Both the position numbers and the translations under genes were made by a program. Positions 42,659 through 51,110 of a DNA stretch of 64,000 bases are shown here, piece after piece. The first letter of the stretch is position 1, and each line of letters begins with the position of its first letter. The notes under the pieces are model-generated. The model had not been told where the DNA came from and ran no database searches. It worked only from the letters and a program-made list of their open reading frames with translations. Source of the stretch: Treponema sp. UBA792 (GTDB lineage: Bacteria > Spirochaetota > Spirochaetia > Treponematales > Treponemataceae); NCBI GenBank assembly GCA_002296965.1, contig DBIW01000042.1, forward strand, positions 9,844 through 73,843. The letters run 5' to 3'.

Positions 42659-44749
42659 ATGGATTTACAGAAAATTCTGAGCGGAAAGAAAATTTTTCCG
42701 GTTTTTCAGCCGGTCGTCTCGCTTGAGAGCGGAGACATCTTCGGCTACGAGGCGTTTTCAAGAATTGAGGGAAAGTCCGACGGCGAAGAAAAGCCGGTGA
42801 CGGAGCTTTTTTATCTTGCAGACAAAGCGGAAAAGAGCTGGAAACTTGAGAAAATCTGCCGCAGAGCCATAATCAGGGCGGCACGGATGACGGGTCTCGG
42901 CGGAAAGCTCTTCATCAACATAAATCCCGACATCATCCTTGACGAGGAATTCCGCGGCGGATTCACAATGAAACTCCTTGAAAAATACGGGGTCAATCCT
43001 GACAGCATAGTTCTTGAGATAACCGAGCACTGCGCGGAGGGAAATCCGCGGCTTTTGGGAGAAGTCGCGGCCCATTACCGCGCGCAGAATTTCAGCATAG
43101 CGCTGGACAACGTCGGCTCGGCATATTCCGGGCTTGAGCGGATCTGCACGCTGAATCCGGACTTCATAAAAATCGACATGAACATAATCCGCGGAATCGA
43201 GACGGACGGAATAAGACAGTCGATGGTCAGAAACCTCGCCAAATTCTGCGATGAGTCGGGAACGGCGATTGTGGCGGTCGGCGTGGAGACCGCGCGCGAG
43301 CTTGACACGCTGCTGAATCTGGGCGTTCACCTGGCGCAGGGATTTTTTCTGGGCCGGCCCCAGCGTGTTCCCGGAAAAGTGACCGCGGCGGCTTACGCGA
43401 GGATCGCCGCCCACAGAAAGAATTCCGAGTCTCTCAGAAACCGCGCCGAGCCTGAGAATGCCGGCGGAAAACGGGAAAATTCCACGGAGAGGAAAAACGC
43501 TCCGGCAGAAAAGGAGCGGACAATACGCGGCGGTACGCACAGCATCGGAGAGCTTGCGGCCCAGGGAGTTACGGTTTTTCCGGATATGCCGCTCACCGAA
43601 CTGATGGGATTTTTCCATGCGAATCCGGCCTGCCCTCTTGTCACGGTTGTCGATACGGAACAGCACGTGCTTGGAATAATGCCGCGCATGGTTCTTGCCG
43701 ACATTCTGGGCGGTCAGTTCGGGTTCGGTCTGAACAGCCGTAAAATTCTGCGCGACATGATGCTGACGGAGTTTCTTGCGGTGGACTGGAACGAGACCTC
43801 CGGCGCGGTCGCTACAAAAGCAATGGCGCGCGGAGATAAAAATCTCTACGACCCGGTGATTGTGGAGCGCGGCGGAAAATATTCCGGAATCGTAACAATC
43901 AAGGAGCTTCTGGACTGCATTGTCACTGTCGAGGTGAACGAGAGGACGCGCGAAATCAGCCGGAAGAACAGGCTTCTTCAGAACCAGCAGCAGATTCAGG
44001 CACGCGACATGAAAATGGCGGAGCTTGTGCAGAAAAGCTTCTACCCTTCGGCGGCTCCTTGTGGAGACGGATGGGAATGTGCGTTCATCTTCCGCCCGAT
44101 GGCATCGGTTTCCGGAGATTTGTATGATTTTTACCGCGGCGGAGACGGAAAATTCTCAGGAGCCGGACTTTTCGATGTATCGGGCCACGGTGTGGCCTCC
44201 GGCCTTGTCGGAATCCTGTCAAAATATCTTGCCGAAAAAATCTTCACCTCAGGAACGGATAAACCGCTCGGTGACGTGATGGGAGAATTCAGCAGGACGC
44301 TTTCGGAAGCCAAGGGCGCGGTAGAGAACTACCTGACCGGAATTTTCCTCAGGATAGACGGAAATCATGTTGAATATGCGAACGGAGGACACACCGATGT
44401 TCTTCTGCGCAGCCAGGACGGAAAAGTGTCCGTTCTAGGCGGAGAGGACGGCTCTTTCCGCGGAATGTTTCTCGGCATGGCAGGACTTGACGACAAATAC
44501 GGCACTGTCAATGCCAGAATGAAAAAAGGCGACACGCTTCTTCTTTATACCGACTGCCTTGTCGAGAGCCGGAATCTCGCCGGCGACGAGATGGGAGCGG
44601 AGCGGCTGGCAAAAATCCTTTCGCAGGCAGAGAAAACCACCGCAAAAGGAATTCTTGAGCATGTCATAGAAATTTTCGGATTATACACGGAAGCAGTGCC
44701 GCTGCGCGACGACCTTACGGTGATCGCGCTGCGCTACACCGGCGAATGA
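42659..44749 (+). CDS. EAL-CBS-PP2C (SpoIIE-type) signalling protein
   Basis: A 696-residue cytoplasmic three-part protein. EAL (about 10-240) keeps E31 in EAFSR, E120 in LEITEH and K171 in FIKID, but the DDFG motif is D150-N151-V-G and the EGVE motif is V207-G-V-E, so two metal ligands are lost and phosphodiesterase action is unlikely. CBS pair (about 300-450): LTELMGFFHANPACPLVTVVD ... ILRDMMLTEFLAVDW. After a helix, a complete SpoIIE/PP2C phosphatase (470-694): VSGDLYDFY, FDVSGHGVASGLVG, LLYTDCLVESR and RDDLTVIALR. Read together: a phosphoprotein phosphatase controlled by c-di-GMP and a nucleotide, probably acting on an anti-sigma antagonist. A weak TTAATC lies seven bases before the ATG. 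Confidence 0.88.
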   Translation: MDLQKILSGKKIFPVFQPVVSLESGDIFGYEAFSRIEGKSDGEEKPVTELFYLADKAEKSWKLEKICRRAIIRAARMTGLGGKLFININPDIILDEEFRGGFTMKLLEKYGVNPDSIVLEITEHCAEGNPRLLGEVAAHYRAQNFSIALDNVGSAYSGLERICTLNPDFIKIDMNIIRGIETDGIRQSMVRNLAKFCDESGTAIVAVGVETARELDTLLNLGVHLAQGFFLGRPQRVPGKVTAAAYARIAAHRKNSESLRNRAEPENAGGKRENSTERKNAPAEKERTIRGGTHSIGELAAQGVTVFPDMPLTELMGFFHANPACPLVTVVDTEQHVLGIMPRMVLADILGGQFGFGLNSRKILRDMMLTEFLAVDWNETSGAVATKAMARGDKNLYDPVIVERGGKYSGIVTIKELLDCIVTVEVNERTREISRKNRLLQNQQQIQARDMKMAELVQKSFYPSAAPCGDGWECAFIFRPMASVSGDLYDFYRGGDGKFSGAGLFDVSGHGVASGLVGILSKYLAEKIFTSGTDKPLGDVMGEFSRTLSEAKGAVENYLTGIFLRIDGNHVEYANGGHTDVLLRSQDGKVSVLGGEDGSFRGMFLGMAGLDDKYGTVNARMKKGDTLLLYTDCLVESRNLAGDEMGAERLAKILSQAEKTTAKGILEHVIEIFGLYTEAVPLRDDLTVIALRYTGE

Positions 44750-44771
44750 CGCTCCGCCGCAGATTCCGGCA

Positions 44772-46592
44772 TTACTCCGGAACCGAATATCCTGTGACTC
44801 CGACCGCATCCATCGCCGTTTGAATGAGCGTCGGGAAGTACCATTTTCCGGCGGTGCGGTTCAGGTAGCCGTGCTGCTCGCTTCCAGTCGCATTCGCATC
44901 GGACGCGCCGTTGTCCCACAGGACTACAGGCATTCCCTTTTTGTACGCCTCGGAGAAATAATATGAGAACCACTTCTCGCGCTCGGAAAGATTTCCCTTG
45001 TTCGACGCGCTCGCCTCGCCGATTACAACTCCGATTCCATTGTCAACAAAATTCGTCTTGTAATAGGAGAATTTCTGGTCAAGATCTTTCTTGTCGTCAT
45101 CGTCAAAAGTTGTGTCCGGATTACTATTGTCATACATCGCAAATTTATAAGGTGAATATGCGTGAACCGAGAAAATCAGGCGGTCTTTTGCAGAATCAGC
45201 GTCTTTTGGCATCGTGTAGTTCGGAATAATCTGAAGGTCTGACGTCGCGGCGTAGCACGGAACCATAAGGTAGCGCGTATACTGGTAGTCGCCGCTCACG
45301 GAACGAATCGTGTCTATGCAGGTCTTCTCGTATTCAGTCACCACGTTCAGTATATTCTTATCGGTTGTCCACCATTCGTTTCCGTCGAACTGACTGTCCT
45401 TGTCCCGCGGCTCGTTCAGAACCTCGAACACAAGCTTCTCGTCGTAGTCCTTGAATTCTTCGGCAATCTGCTTCCATACCGCAGAAAGGAACGCCTTTGA
45501 CTTTGTTTTCACGGCCGAATCAGATGAGAGCGCGTATCCTGTCTTTCCCGAATTCAGGTCGGAAATGCTGATGTTGTCGTGGTGGACGTTCAGAATGACG
45601 AACATTCCCTTTTTATACGCGTAGTCCACAACCTGCCTTACGCGCGCCATCCAAGCCGAATTCACCGTGTATTTTCCGTCCGTGCTCACGTGGTTGTGCC
45701 AGCTCACAGGAATTCTGACCGTCTTGAATCCCGCCGCACGCACGGCGTCTATCATCGCCTGAGTCGTAACCGGCATACTCCATGCGGTCTCCGTGCCGGT
45801 TCCCTGATTTGTTCCGCCGTCATCTTTTGTGGCGTCCATCGAATTTCCCAGGTTCCAGCCGATTGTCATATTTTTTGCCATGACGACGGAGCTTGAACCT
45901 ACGGTAACATCCGCATCAGGAACGTCCGTGCCGCCGCCAGTTTCCGTGTTTCCGCCGGAGCCAGAGCCGCCCCCGCCCGTTTCTGACGAGGCGGAAATAA
46001 CCTTCACTGAAATTTTTGTCAGCTTTATGTTTGATGTTTTTGAGGAGTCAACCGCATTCTGGATAAGATATTTTGCGCCTACGGAAGAGAAGTCCGAGGC
46101 TGCGGTTACTTTTTGTGTATAGACCGTTCCGTCGGAAATTCCTTTCTCCTGCCATGCATATTCATGCCATGTCTCGCCGTCAAGCTTTGTCTGGAGACCG
46201 ATCTGCTTATAGTTCGACGCGCCGTTTACGGTTACGGAGAATGCAACCGAATCCCCGCTTTTTCCGGAAATTTCCGCAGTGAATTCGTAAGTTTCATTTC
46301 CGGAGGTTTGCTGGAATGTCTTGTCCGCAACTGAGACTTCCGTATTTTTCTGGGTGTCCGGATCCTGATTCTTGTCATTGTTCTTGGAGCCGGAGTCATT
46401 ATTTCCGTCATCTTGATTTGTATTTTCGGCTGTGTTGTCATCCTTTGTGCCGGAACCGCCGCCGTCATCAGTCTTCGTATTTTCGGTGCCGCCCGCTCCG
46501 GGAATCTGGAGATTGCATGCGACCGGTACAAAAAGCAGTCCGGCCGAGAAAAGCAGCGCGGCAAGCCATGAGAAATATCTTTTTCTGTTCAC
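44772..46592 (-). CDS. GH5 endoglucanase (cellulase) lipoprotein
   Basis: Secreted glycoside hydrolase family 5 enzyme, 606 residues, cutting beta-1,4-glucan or a related polysaccharide. Signal peptide then lipobox PVAC (Cys26); a low-complexity linker rich in Asp, Asn, Lys, Gly (30-85); a beta-sandwich of about 110 residues (90-205) that may bind carbohydrate; a Gly/Ser linker; and the GH5 barrel (242-606) with TIGWNLGNSMD, VRIPVSWHNH, NVHHD, acid/base E394 in LNEPRD, HAYSPY and nucleophile E526 in VIGEAS. The start is a GTG at 46590-46592, after an exact AGGAGGTG; an ATG at 46643 is upstream of any ribosome site. Confidence 0.92.
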   Translation of the reverse strand: MNRKRYFSWLAALLFSAGLLFVPVACNLQIPGAGGTENTKTDDGGGSGTKDDNTAENTNQDDGNNDSGSKNNDKNQDPDTQKNTEVSVADKTFQQTSGNETYEFTAEISGKSGDSVAFSVTVNGASNYKQIGLQTKLDGETWHEYAWQEKGISDGTVYTQKVTAASDFSSVGAKYLIQNAVDSSKTSNIKLTKISVKVISASSETGGGGSGSGGNTETGGGTDVPDADVTVGSSSVVMAKNMTIGWNLGNSMDATKDDGGTNQGTGTETAWSMPVTTQAMIDAVRAAGFKTVRIPVSWHNHVSTDGKYTVNSAWMARVRQVVDYAYKKGMFVILNVHHDNISISDLNSGKTGYALSSDSAVKTKSKAFLSAVWKQIAEEFKDYDEKLVFEVLNEPRDKDSQFDGNEWWTTDKNILNVVTEYEKTCIDTIRSVSGDYQYTRYLMVPCYAATSDLQIIPNYTMPKDADSAKDRLIFSVHAYSPYKFAMYDNSNPDTTFDDDDKKDLDQKFSYYKTNFVDNGIGVVIGEASASNKGNLSEREKWFSYYFSEAYKKGMPVVLWDNGASDANATGSEQHGYLNRTAGKWYFPTLIQTAMDAVGVTGYSVPE

Positions 46593-46623
46593 CAAAACAC
46601 CTCCTAGTGCGATTTTTACAAGA

Positions 46624-46652
46624 ATCATATATTCGGCGCGCAAAAAAGTAAA
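46624..46652 (-). promoter_or_regulatory. Probable promoter of the cellulase gene
   Basis: TTTACT (46652-46647), 17 bases, TATGAT (46629-46624) on the minus strand, giving a leader of about 25 bases with the strong AGGAGGTG. Confidence 0.45.
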
Positions 46653-46724
46653 TTGAAAAATTCGACCCGTTTAATTTGTTTTTTTTCAGAAGAACCACAG
46701 CGGAGGCCGCGCCGGACAATCTTA

Positions 46725-46753
46725 TTGATAAAAATAGGGTCTTATATTATAAT
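46725..46753 (+). promoter_or_regulatory. Near-consensus promoter of ndk
   Basis: TTGATA (46725-46730), 17 bases, TATAAT (46748-46753). The ATG at 46763 is nine bases further, so the leader is two to three bases long at most. Confidence 0.72.
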
Positions 46754-46762
46754 GGGCGAATT

Positions 46763-47206
46763 ATGACAAGATGTTTTACGATGTTAAAGCCGGGCGTGAT
46801 AAACCGCCGGCTTGTCGGCGAAGTTATCAGCCGTCTGGAAAAAAAGGGTCTTAAACTTGTTGGTCTCAAAATGATTAACATAACACGGGACATGGCTTCA
46901 CAGCATTATGCGGAGCATGAGGGCAAGGATTTTTATGATTCACTAGTCGAATACGTCACATCCGGACCGGTGGTTGCCATGGTCTGGCAGGCGGATGACT
47001 GCATAACGCTCGTCAGGAAGCTTGTAGGCTCGACAAAACCGTCCGAGGCGCAGCCGGGAACAATCCGCGGCGATTACTGCAGCCACACGTCGCACAACAT
47101 AATCCACGCATCCGACAGCGATGCCAGCGCCGAAAGGGAAATCAGCATTTTCTTCCGCCCCGAAGAGCTGATCGACTGGGACGACTGCTGCACGAACTGG
47201 TACTGA
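46763..47206 (+). CDS. ndk: Nucleoside-diphosphate kinase
   Basis: Exchanges the terminal phosphate among nucleoside triphosphates through a phosphohistidine. The 147 residues start RCFTMLKPGVINRRLVGEVISR; the active-site His is in NIIHASDSDASAEREI; the Kpn-loop stretch SGPVVAMVW is present. The frame is open from 46676, but the promoter at 46725-46753 rules that start out. gpsA and ffh follow on the same strand. Confidence 0.96.
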   Translation: MTRCFTMLKPGVINRRLVGEVISRLEKKGLKLVGLKMINITRDMASQHYAEHEGKDFYDSLVEYVTSGPVVAMVWQADDCITLVRKLVGSTKPSEAQPGTIRGDYCSHTSHNIIHASDSDASAEREISIFFRPEELIDWDDCCTNWY

Positions 47207-47268
47207 GCGGAGAGCGGGACGGAAACTGTCTGTCAGAATAAGCAAGCGGATAGGAAATAGCTTATATT

Positions 47269-48324
47269 ATGGAAAACAAAACTGTCGGTATTATCGGATG
47301 CGGCGCATGGGGAACAGGACTTGCCCAGGCGCTTGCACGCGGAAACAACAAGGTTCAGCTTTGGGCATTGGAACCGGAAGTTGCGGAATCTGTGAACAGC
47401 AGCCATGAGAACAAGCTGTTTCTGCCTGGTTTCAGCCTCTCGGAAAACATCACCGTATCAAACGACATCCTTGAGGTTGCGGCAGCAAAGGAATTCCTTA
47501 TAATCGCATCTCCGTCCCTCTACCTTTCCAGCACAATAAAAAAAATTACGGACGTGCCCAACATTGCGGACGGCTCCACGGTAATCGGAGCGCTTACAAA
47601 AGGCTTTGTTCCGTCGCCAGAAGGTCCTAAATTCGTTCTTGAGACCATAGAAAATTCACTTCCCCCGGTATACAAAGGCGCGACCGTGTACATCTCAGGT
47701 CCGAGTCATGCGGAGGAAGTCGCGATGGGCAAGCTTACAGGACTTATCGCGGCCTCGGAGAATGCCAAGAATTCGATAAGATTCAGGGAGCTTCTCCGCG
47801 TGCCGGGACTTATGGTCTACTCCAGCTTTGATATTATAGGTGTTCAGGTATGCGCCGCGGCCAAAAACGTGATTGCTGTCGTATACGGCGCGCTTGATGC
47901 GATTACCGAGACATCGAGGATTTTCGGGGACAACACGGAATCGCTTCTGATGGCTGCCGGACTGAACGAAATCCAGACGCTCGGATTCGCCATGGGCGCG
48001 ACACATGCGGAGACATTCACATCCATCGCCGGTGTCGGTGACCTTGACGTCACGTGCAAAAGCCGCTACGGACGCAACCGCAGGTTCGGTCAGGACATGA
48101 TAAAGACCGATATGCTCTCCAAATTCTCCTCGATAGACGACCTGATCAGCAATGTCGGAAAAATCGGCTATCTTCCGGAAGGCGCAATCGCCTGCAAGTA
48201 CATTCACGAGATAGCGCAGAAAAAAAACATAAAACTGGTCATCTGCGACGGACTTTACAGAATTCTCAACAAGGAAATAACACCGTCAGGGTTTCTGGAC
48301 GAGCTTCTCGGCTCCGGATACTGA
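47269..48324 (+). CDS. gpsA: Glycerol-3-phosphate dehydrogenase [NAD(P)+]
   Basis: Makes sn-glycerol 3-phosphate for phospholipids from dihydroxyacetone phosphate. The 351-residue protein has the NAD loop GIIGCGAWGTGLAQAL, the substrate stretch ISGPSHAEEVAMG and the catalytic lysine in CAAAKNVIAVVYGA; it ends with the usual helical domain (GVGDLDVTCKSRYGRNRRFG). It is 62 bases after ndk; AGGA upstream is too far for a normal ribosome site. Confidence 0.95.
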   Translation: MENKTVGIIGCGAWGTGLAQALARGNNKVQLWALEPEVAESVNSSHENKLFLPGFSLSENITVSNDILEVAAAKEFLIIASPSLYLSSTIKKITDVPNIADGSTVIGALTKGFVPSPEGPKFVLETIENSLPPVYKGATVYISGPSHAEEVAMGKLTGLIAASENAKNSIRFRELLRVPGLMVYSSFDIIGVQVCAAAKNVIAVVYGALDAITETSRIFGDNTESLLMAAGLNEIQTLGFAMGATHAETFTSIAGVGDLDVTCKSRYGRNRRFGQDMIKTDMLSKFSSIDDLISNVGKIGYLPEGAIACKYIHEIAQKKNIKLVICDGLYRILNKEITPSGFLDELLGSGY

Positions 48325-48345
48325 CACTCCTAAGGATACATAATC

Positions 48346-49698
48346 ATGCTTGAAAAAATCACGGGAACCTTCAGCAGCATAATCCGCACGATGAGCGGAA
48401 AATCAACAATCACAGAGAAAAACATCGAGGATACGGTCGAGCAGATAAAAATGGCGCTGCTTGAGGCCGATGTAAACCTGCGCGTCGTCAGACGCTTCGT
48501 CAACTCCACGGTGGAGGAGGCGAAAGGCGAGAAGGTTCTCAAATCGGTGAATCCGGGACAGCAGTTCGTAAAAATCATATACGACAGGCTTGTATCCATG
48601 CTCGGAGACACAAAACAGGATCTCCATCTGAAAGGACCGGACACCCAGTCCGTAATCCTGATGCTGGGTCTCCAGGGCGCGGGAAAAACCACCGCCGCGC
48701 ATAAACTTGCGGCAAGACTTGCCGGTGAAGGCAGAAAGCCCCTTCTGGTCGCCTGTGACCTTGTCCGCCCGGCAGCCGTGGAGCAGCTGTGCCAGCTGGG
48801 AGCTAAGATAAATGTTCCTGTATACAAGGAGGACGGCAAGGATGCCGTCAGAACCGCGAAAAATTCACTGGACTATGCGCGCAAAAATCAGTTCGACACG
48901 ATAATAATCGATACCGCCGGTCGTCTCCAGATTGACGGAGAGATGATGGATGAGCTGGTCAGGATAAAGAAGGCGGTCTCCCCGGTGGAGGTTCTTCTTG
49001 TCGCGGACGCCATGACAGGACAGAATGCCGTGGAAATAGCGAAGACATTCGACGAGCAGCTGGGACTGACAGGCGTAATACTGACGAAATTCGACTCCGA
49101 CGCACGCGGCGGCGCGGCGCTTTCGCTGAAATCCATAACAAACAAGCCGATTCTGTTCATCGGAACAGGAGAAAAGACAGGAGACTTCGAGCCGTTCCAT
49201 CCGGAGCGGATTGCGAGCAGAATTCTCGGAATGGGCGACATAGTCTCGCTCGTGGAGAAGGCCCAGGAGACGGTGGATCAGGAGCAGGCAGAGAAGCTCC
49301 AGAAAAAAATGAGCCGGAACGAATTCACGCTGCAGGATATGCTGGAGCAGTTCCAGCAGGTCAGCAAGATGGGCTCAATGCAGTCGCTTATGGAGATGAT
49401 GCCAGGAATGGCGGCACAGCTCGGAGACAGGCAGATTGACACGGGCGGAATCAAAAAACAGCAGGCGATAATCCAGTCCATGACCATGAAGGAACGCCAG
49501 AACCACCTGATAATAGGCCCCTCAAGACGGAAACGGATTGCCAAGGGCTCAGGAACATCCGTCGCAGACGTGAACAAACTCATAAAGCAGTTCGAGAAGA
49601 CAAAACTTGCGATGAAGAAGATAAGCAGAAACCGCGGACTTCAGGGCAAGCTGATGAGCCAGCTGGGAATGGATATGGGAAACATGTTCAGAAGGTAG
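48346..49698 (+). CDS. ffh: Signal recognition particle protein Ffh
   Basis: GTPase that binds signal sequences and the SRP RNA, delivering membrane proteins to FtsY. The 450 residues show the N domain, the G1 loop LQGAGKTTAAHKLA, VACDLVRPAAVEQL, IIDTAGRLQIDGEMMDEL, TKFDSDARGGAALS, and the Met-rich M domain (MLEQFQQVSKMGSMQSLMEMMPGM ... IQSMTMKERQNH), ending with the RNA-binding RRKRIAKGSGTS. AAGGAT precedes the ATG. Confidence 0.97.
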   Translation: MLEKITGTFSSIIRTMSGKSTITEKNIEDTVEQIKMALLEADVNLRVVRRFVNSTVEEAKGEKVLKSVNPGQQFVKIIYDRLVSMLGDTKQDLHLKGPDTQSVILMLGLQGAGKTTAAHKLAARLAGEGRKPLLVACDLVRPAAVEQLCQLGAKINVPVYKEDGKDAVRTAKNSLDYARKNQFDTIIIDTAGRLQIDGEMMDELVRIKKAVSPVEVLLVADAMTGQNAVEIAKTFDEQLGLTGVILTKFDSDARGGAALSLKSITNKPILFIGTGEKTGDFEPFHPERIASRILGMGDIVSLVEKAQETVDQEQAEKLQKKMSRNEFTLQDMLEQFQQVSKMGSMQSLMEMMPGMAAQLGDRQIDTGGIKKQQAIIQSMTMKERQNHLIIGPSRRKRIAKGSGTSVADVNKLIKQFEKTKLAMKKISRNRGLQGKLMSQLGMDMGNMFRR

Positions 49699-49732
49699 GA
49701 TGCAGGTCCGGACATTTTCCGCATGACACAAA

Positions 49733-49764
49733 AAAAGGCTTCCTTTTACAAGGAAGCCTTTTCT
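49733..49764 (+). terminator. Rho-independent terminator after ffh
   Basis: AAGGCTTCCTT (49736-49746) pairs with AAGGAAGCCTT (49751-49761) around a four-base loop, followed by TTCTTTT on the plus strand. The A-run on its other side makes it able to act in both directions. Confidence 0.8.
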
Positions 49765-49782
49765 TTTCAGACTGAATGCTGC

Positions 49783-49818
49783 TTAGCAGTTCTCGCTGAA
49801 GTATTTGATTGTGCGTAC
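49783..49818 (-). pseudogene. Detached second copy of the last codons of gap
   Basis: Read on the minus strand this stretch encodes VRTIKYFSENC and a TAA stop, the same ending as the real gap tail at 49966-49998. Thirty bases are identical between the two copies (49783-49812 and 49966-49995), 183 bases apart. The plus-strand terminator lies directly beyond it. Confidence 0.7.
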
Positions 49819-49819
49819 C

Positions 49820-49907
49820 CACAATGCAAGCAAGTGCGTAGCATTGTGCCGGAGCATAACTCGAAGAGTTTGCGACAAGTAAAACATGAAAGAACAATCA
49901 AATACTT
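49820..49907. repeat. Hairpin-rich spacer with an inverted gap-tail fragment
   Basis: CACAATGC (49820-49827) pairs with GCATTGTG (49841-49848); AACTC (49858-49862) pairs with GAGTT (49866-49870). At 49891-49907, AGAACAATCAAATACTT is the gap-tail sequence in the opposite orientation to the two minus-strand copies. No gene is seen here. It looks like a recombination scar or a mobile hairpin element, but it matches no family I can name. Confidence 0.5.
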
Positions 49908-49942
49908 AAAAAACAAAAAGGCATCCATTTTCAGGATGCCCT
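49908..49942 (-). terminator. Rho-independent terminator of gap
   Basis: On the minus strand, GGCATCC (complement of 49940-49934) and GGATGCC (complement of 49926-49920) form a stem with a seven-base loop, followed by TTTTTGTTTTTT. It sits 24 bases beyond the original gap stop at 49966-49968. Confidence 0.8.
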
Positions 49943-49965
49943 TTCACTTCAAAAACTAGCTGTAA

Positions 49966-50066
49966 TTAGCAGTTCTCGCTGAAGTATTTGATTGTTCTTA
50001 CCATCTGTGATGTGTAAGATGTTCTCGTTGTCATACCAAGAAACAACCTGTACCTGGTATGTATCG
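49966..50066 (-). pseudogene. gap: 3' end of gap, displaced by two +1 frameshifts
   Basis: Past the TGA at 50067-50069, the minus strand still encodes the normal GAPDH ending, but in two other frames: first [16 protein letters not shown] (with the conserved WYDNE), then SYTSQMVRTIKYFSENC and TAA. One extra T after GTC (near 50070) and one extra A after AAC (near 50014) explain it. Without these two bases the gene would run 49966-50996 and encode 342 residues, the usual GAPDH size. Confidence 0.8.
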
Positions 50067-50996
50067 TCAGACAATCTTAGAAACCATAGTCTGTGTAGCA
50101 TCGAAGAGAGAGCCGAAGCGCATTCCGATTACATCTGAAGAAACAATCTGATCTTCGTTGTATCCGAAAGATTCCGTCGCGGCGGCTTTCATAGCGGCGT
50201 TGATGTCCTCTTTTGTAACTCCGGCTTTCTTCACGACAGCCGTGAGGATTGTTGTGGATCCTGTCGGAACCGGAACACGCTGAGCTGAGCCGATCAGTTT
50301 TCCGTTCAGTTCAGGAATTACAAGGCCGATGGCTTTTGCGGCACCGGTTGAGTTCGGAACGATGTTCGCCGCTCCGGCGCGTGAACGGCGGAGGTCACCC
50401 TTGCGCTGCGGACCGTCAAGAATCATCTGGTCACCGGTGTAAGCGTGGATTGTAGACATGATTCCGCTCTGGATCGGAGCATAGTCGTTGAGAGCCTTAG
50501 CCATAGGAGCAAGACAGTTTGTCGTGCAGGAAGCGGCGGAAATGATGTTGTCGTTCTTTGTGAGCGTCTTGTGGTTTACATTGTAAACGATTGTCGGAAG
50601 ATCGTTTCCGGCAGGAGCCGAGATGACAACCTTGCGCGCGCCGGCGTTGATATGAGCCTGGGCCTTTTCCTTTGAAGTATAGAAGCCTGTGCACTCAAGG
50701 ACGACATCGACTCCGAGCTTGCCCCACGGACAGGTGTTGGCATCTTTCTCGGCGTAGATTTTGATTTCCTTTCCGTCAACGATGATTGAATCCTCTGTGG
50801 CGGAGACAGTGTGTTTTCCTTCACCGATTTTTCCGGCAAAACCGCCCTGTGCTGTATCATATTTCAGAAGATGGGCAAGCATCTTCGGGCTTGTAAGATC
50901 GTTGATTGCGACAACTTCATAACCGTCAGCATCAAACATCTGTCTGAAAGCGAGACGACCGATACGGCCGAAACCGTTGATAGCAACTTTAACCAT
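50067..50996 (-). CDS. gap: Glyceraldehyde-3-phosphate dehydrogenase, frameshifted near its 3' end
   Basis: Glycolytic enzyme that makes 1,3-bisphosphoglycerate with NAD+. As read, it has 309 residues: NAD domain [14 protein letters not shown], substrate domain with [12 protein letters not shown] (active-site Cys157), His in [11 protein letters not shown] and [21 protein letters not shown]. It stops early at TMVSKIV, missing the last 33 or so residues, including the conserved WYDNE and the C-terminal helix, which are still coded downstream in other frames. It has a strong promoter, AGGAG before the ATG, and codon use like other highly expressed genes, so the loss is surprising; a sequencing or assembly error must be excluded. 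Confidence 0.93.
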   Translation of the reverse strand: MVKVAINGFGRIGRLAFRQMFDADGYEVVAINDLTSPKMLAHLLKYDTAQGGFAGKIGEGKHTVSATEDSIIVDGKEIKIYAEKDANTCPWGKLGVDVVLECTGFYTSKEKAQAHINAGARKVVISAPAGNDLPTIVYNVNHKTLTKNDNIISAASCTTNCLAPMAKALNDYAPIQSGIMSTIHAYTGDQMILDGPQRKGDLRRSRAGAANIVPNSTGAAKAIGLVIPELNGKLIGSAQRVPVPTGSTTILTAVVKKAGVTKEDINAAMKAAATESFGYNEDQIVSSDVIGMRFGSLFDATQTMVSKIV

Positions 50997-51028
50997 TTAA
51001 GTTAGCTCCTTATTCGAATTTTGGATTC

Positions 51029-51057
51029 ATTTTATTTCTATTAAAGAAAATAGTCAA
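51029..51057 (-). promoter_or_regulatory. Strong promoter of gap
   Basis: TTGACT (51057-51052), 17 bases, TAAAAT (51034-51029) on the minus strand; a leader of about 26 bases carries AAGGAG. Confidence 0.75.
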
Positions 51058-51110
51058 TATTTGATGGCAAGGCAATAAAACGGAGAACCGGCTGAACCAA
51101 TTCCTCACGC

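Noticed and set aside
42811..43666. Long open frames opposite the EAL and aminotransferase genes
   Set aside because: They are shadows of clear genes on the other strand, with no ribosome site or family resemblance.
47252..47268. Leaderless start for gpsA
   Set aside because: TATATT directly touches the ATG, so transcription would start inside the gene; it is more likely read through from ndk.
49820..49870. Hairpin spacer near gap as an integron attC site
   Set aside because: Treponemes can carry integrons and the stretch has nested palindromes, but the RYYYAAC/GTTRRRY core sites do not fit and no cassette or integrase is present.
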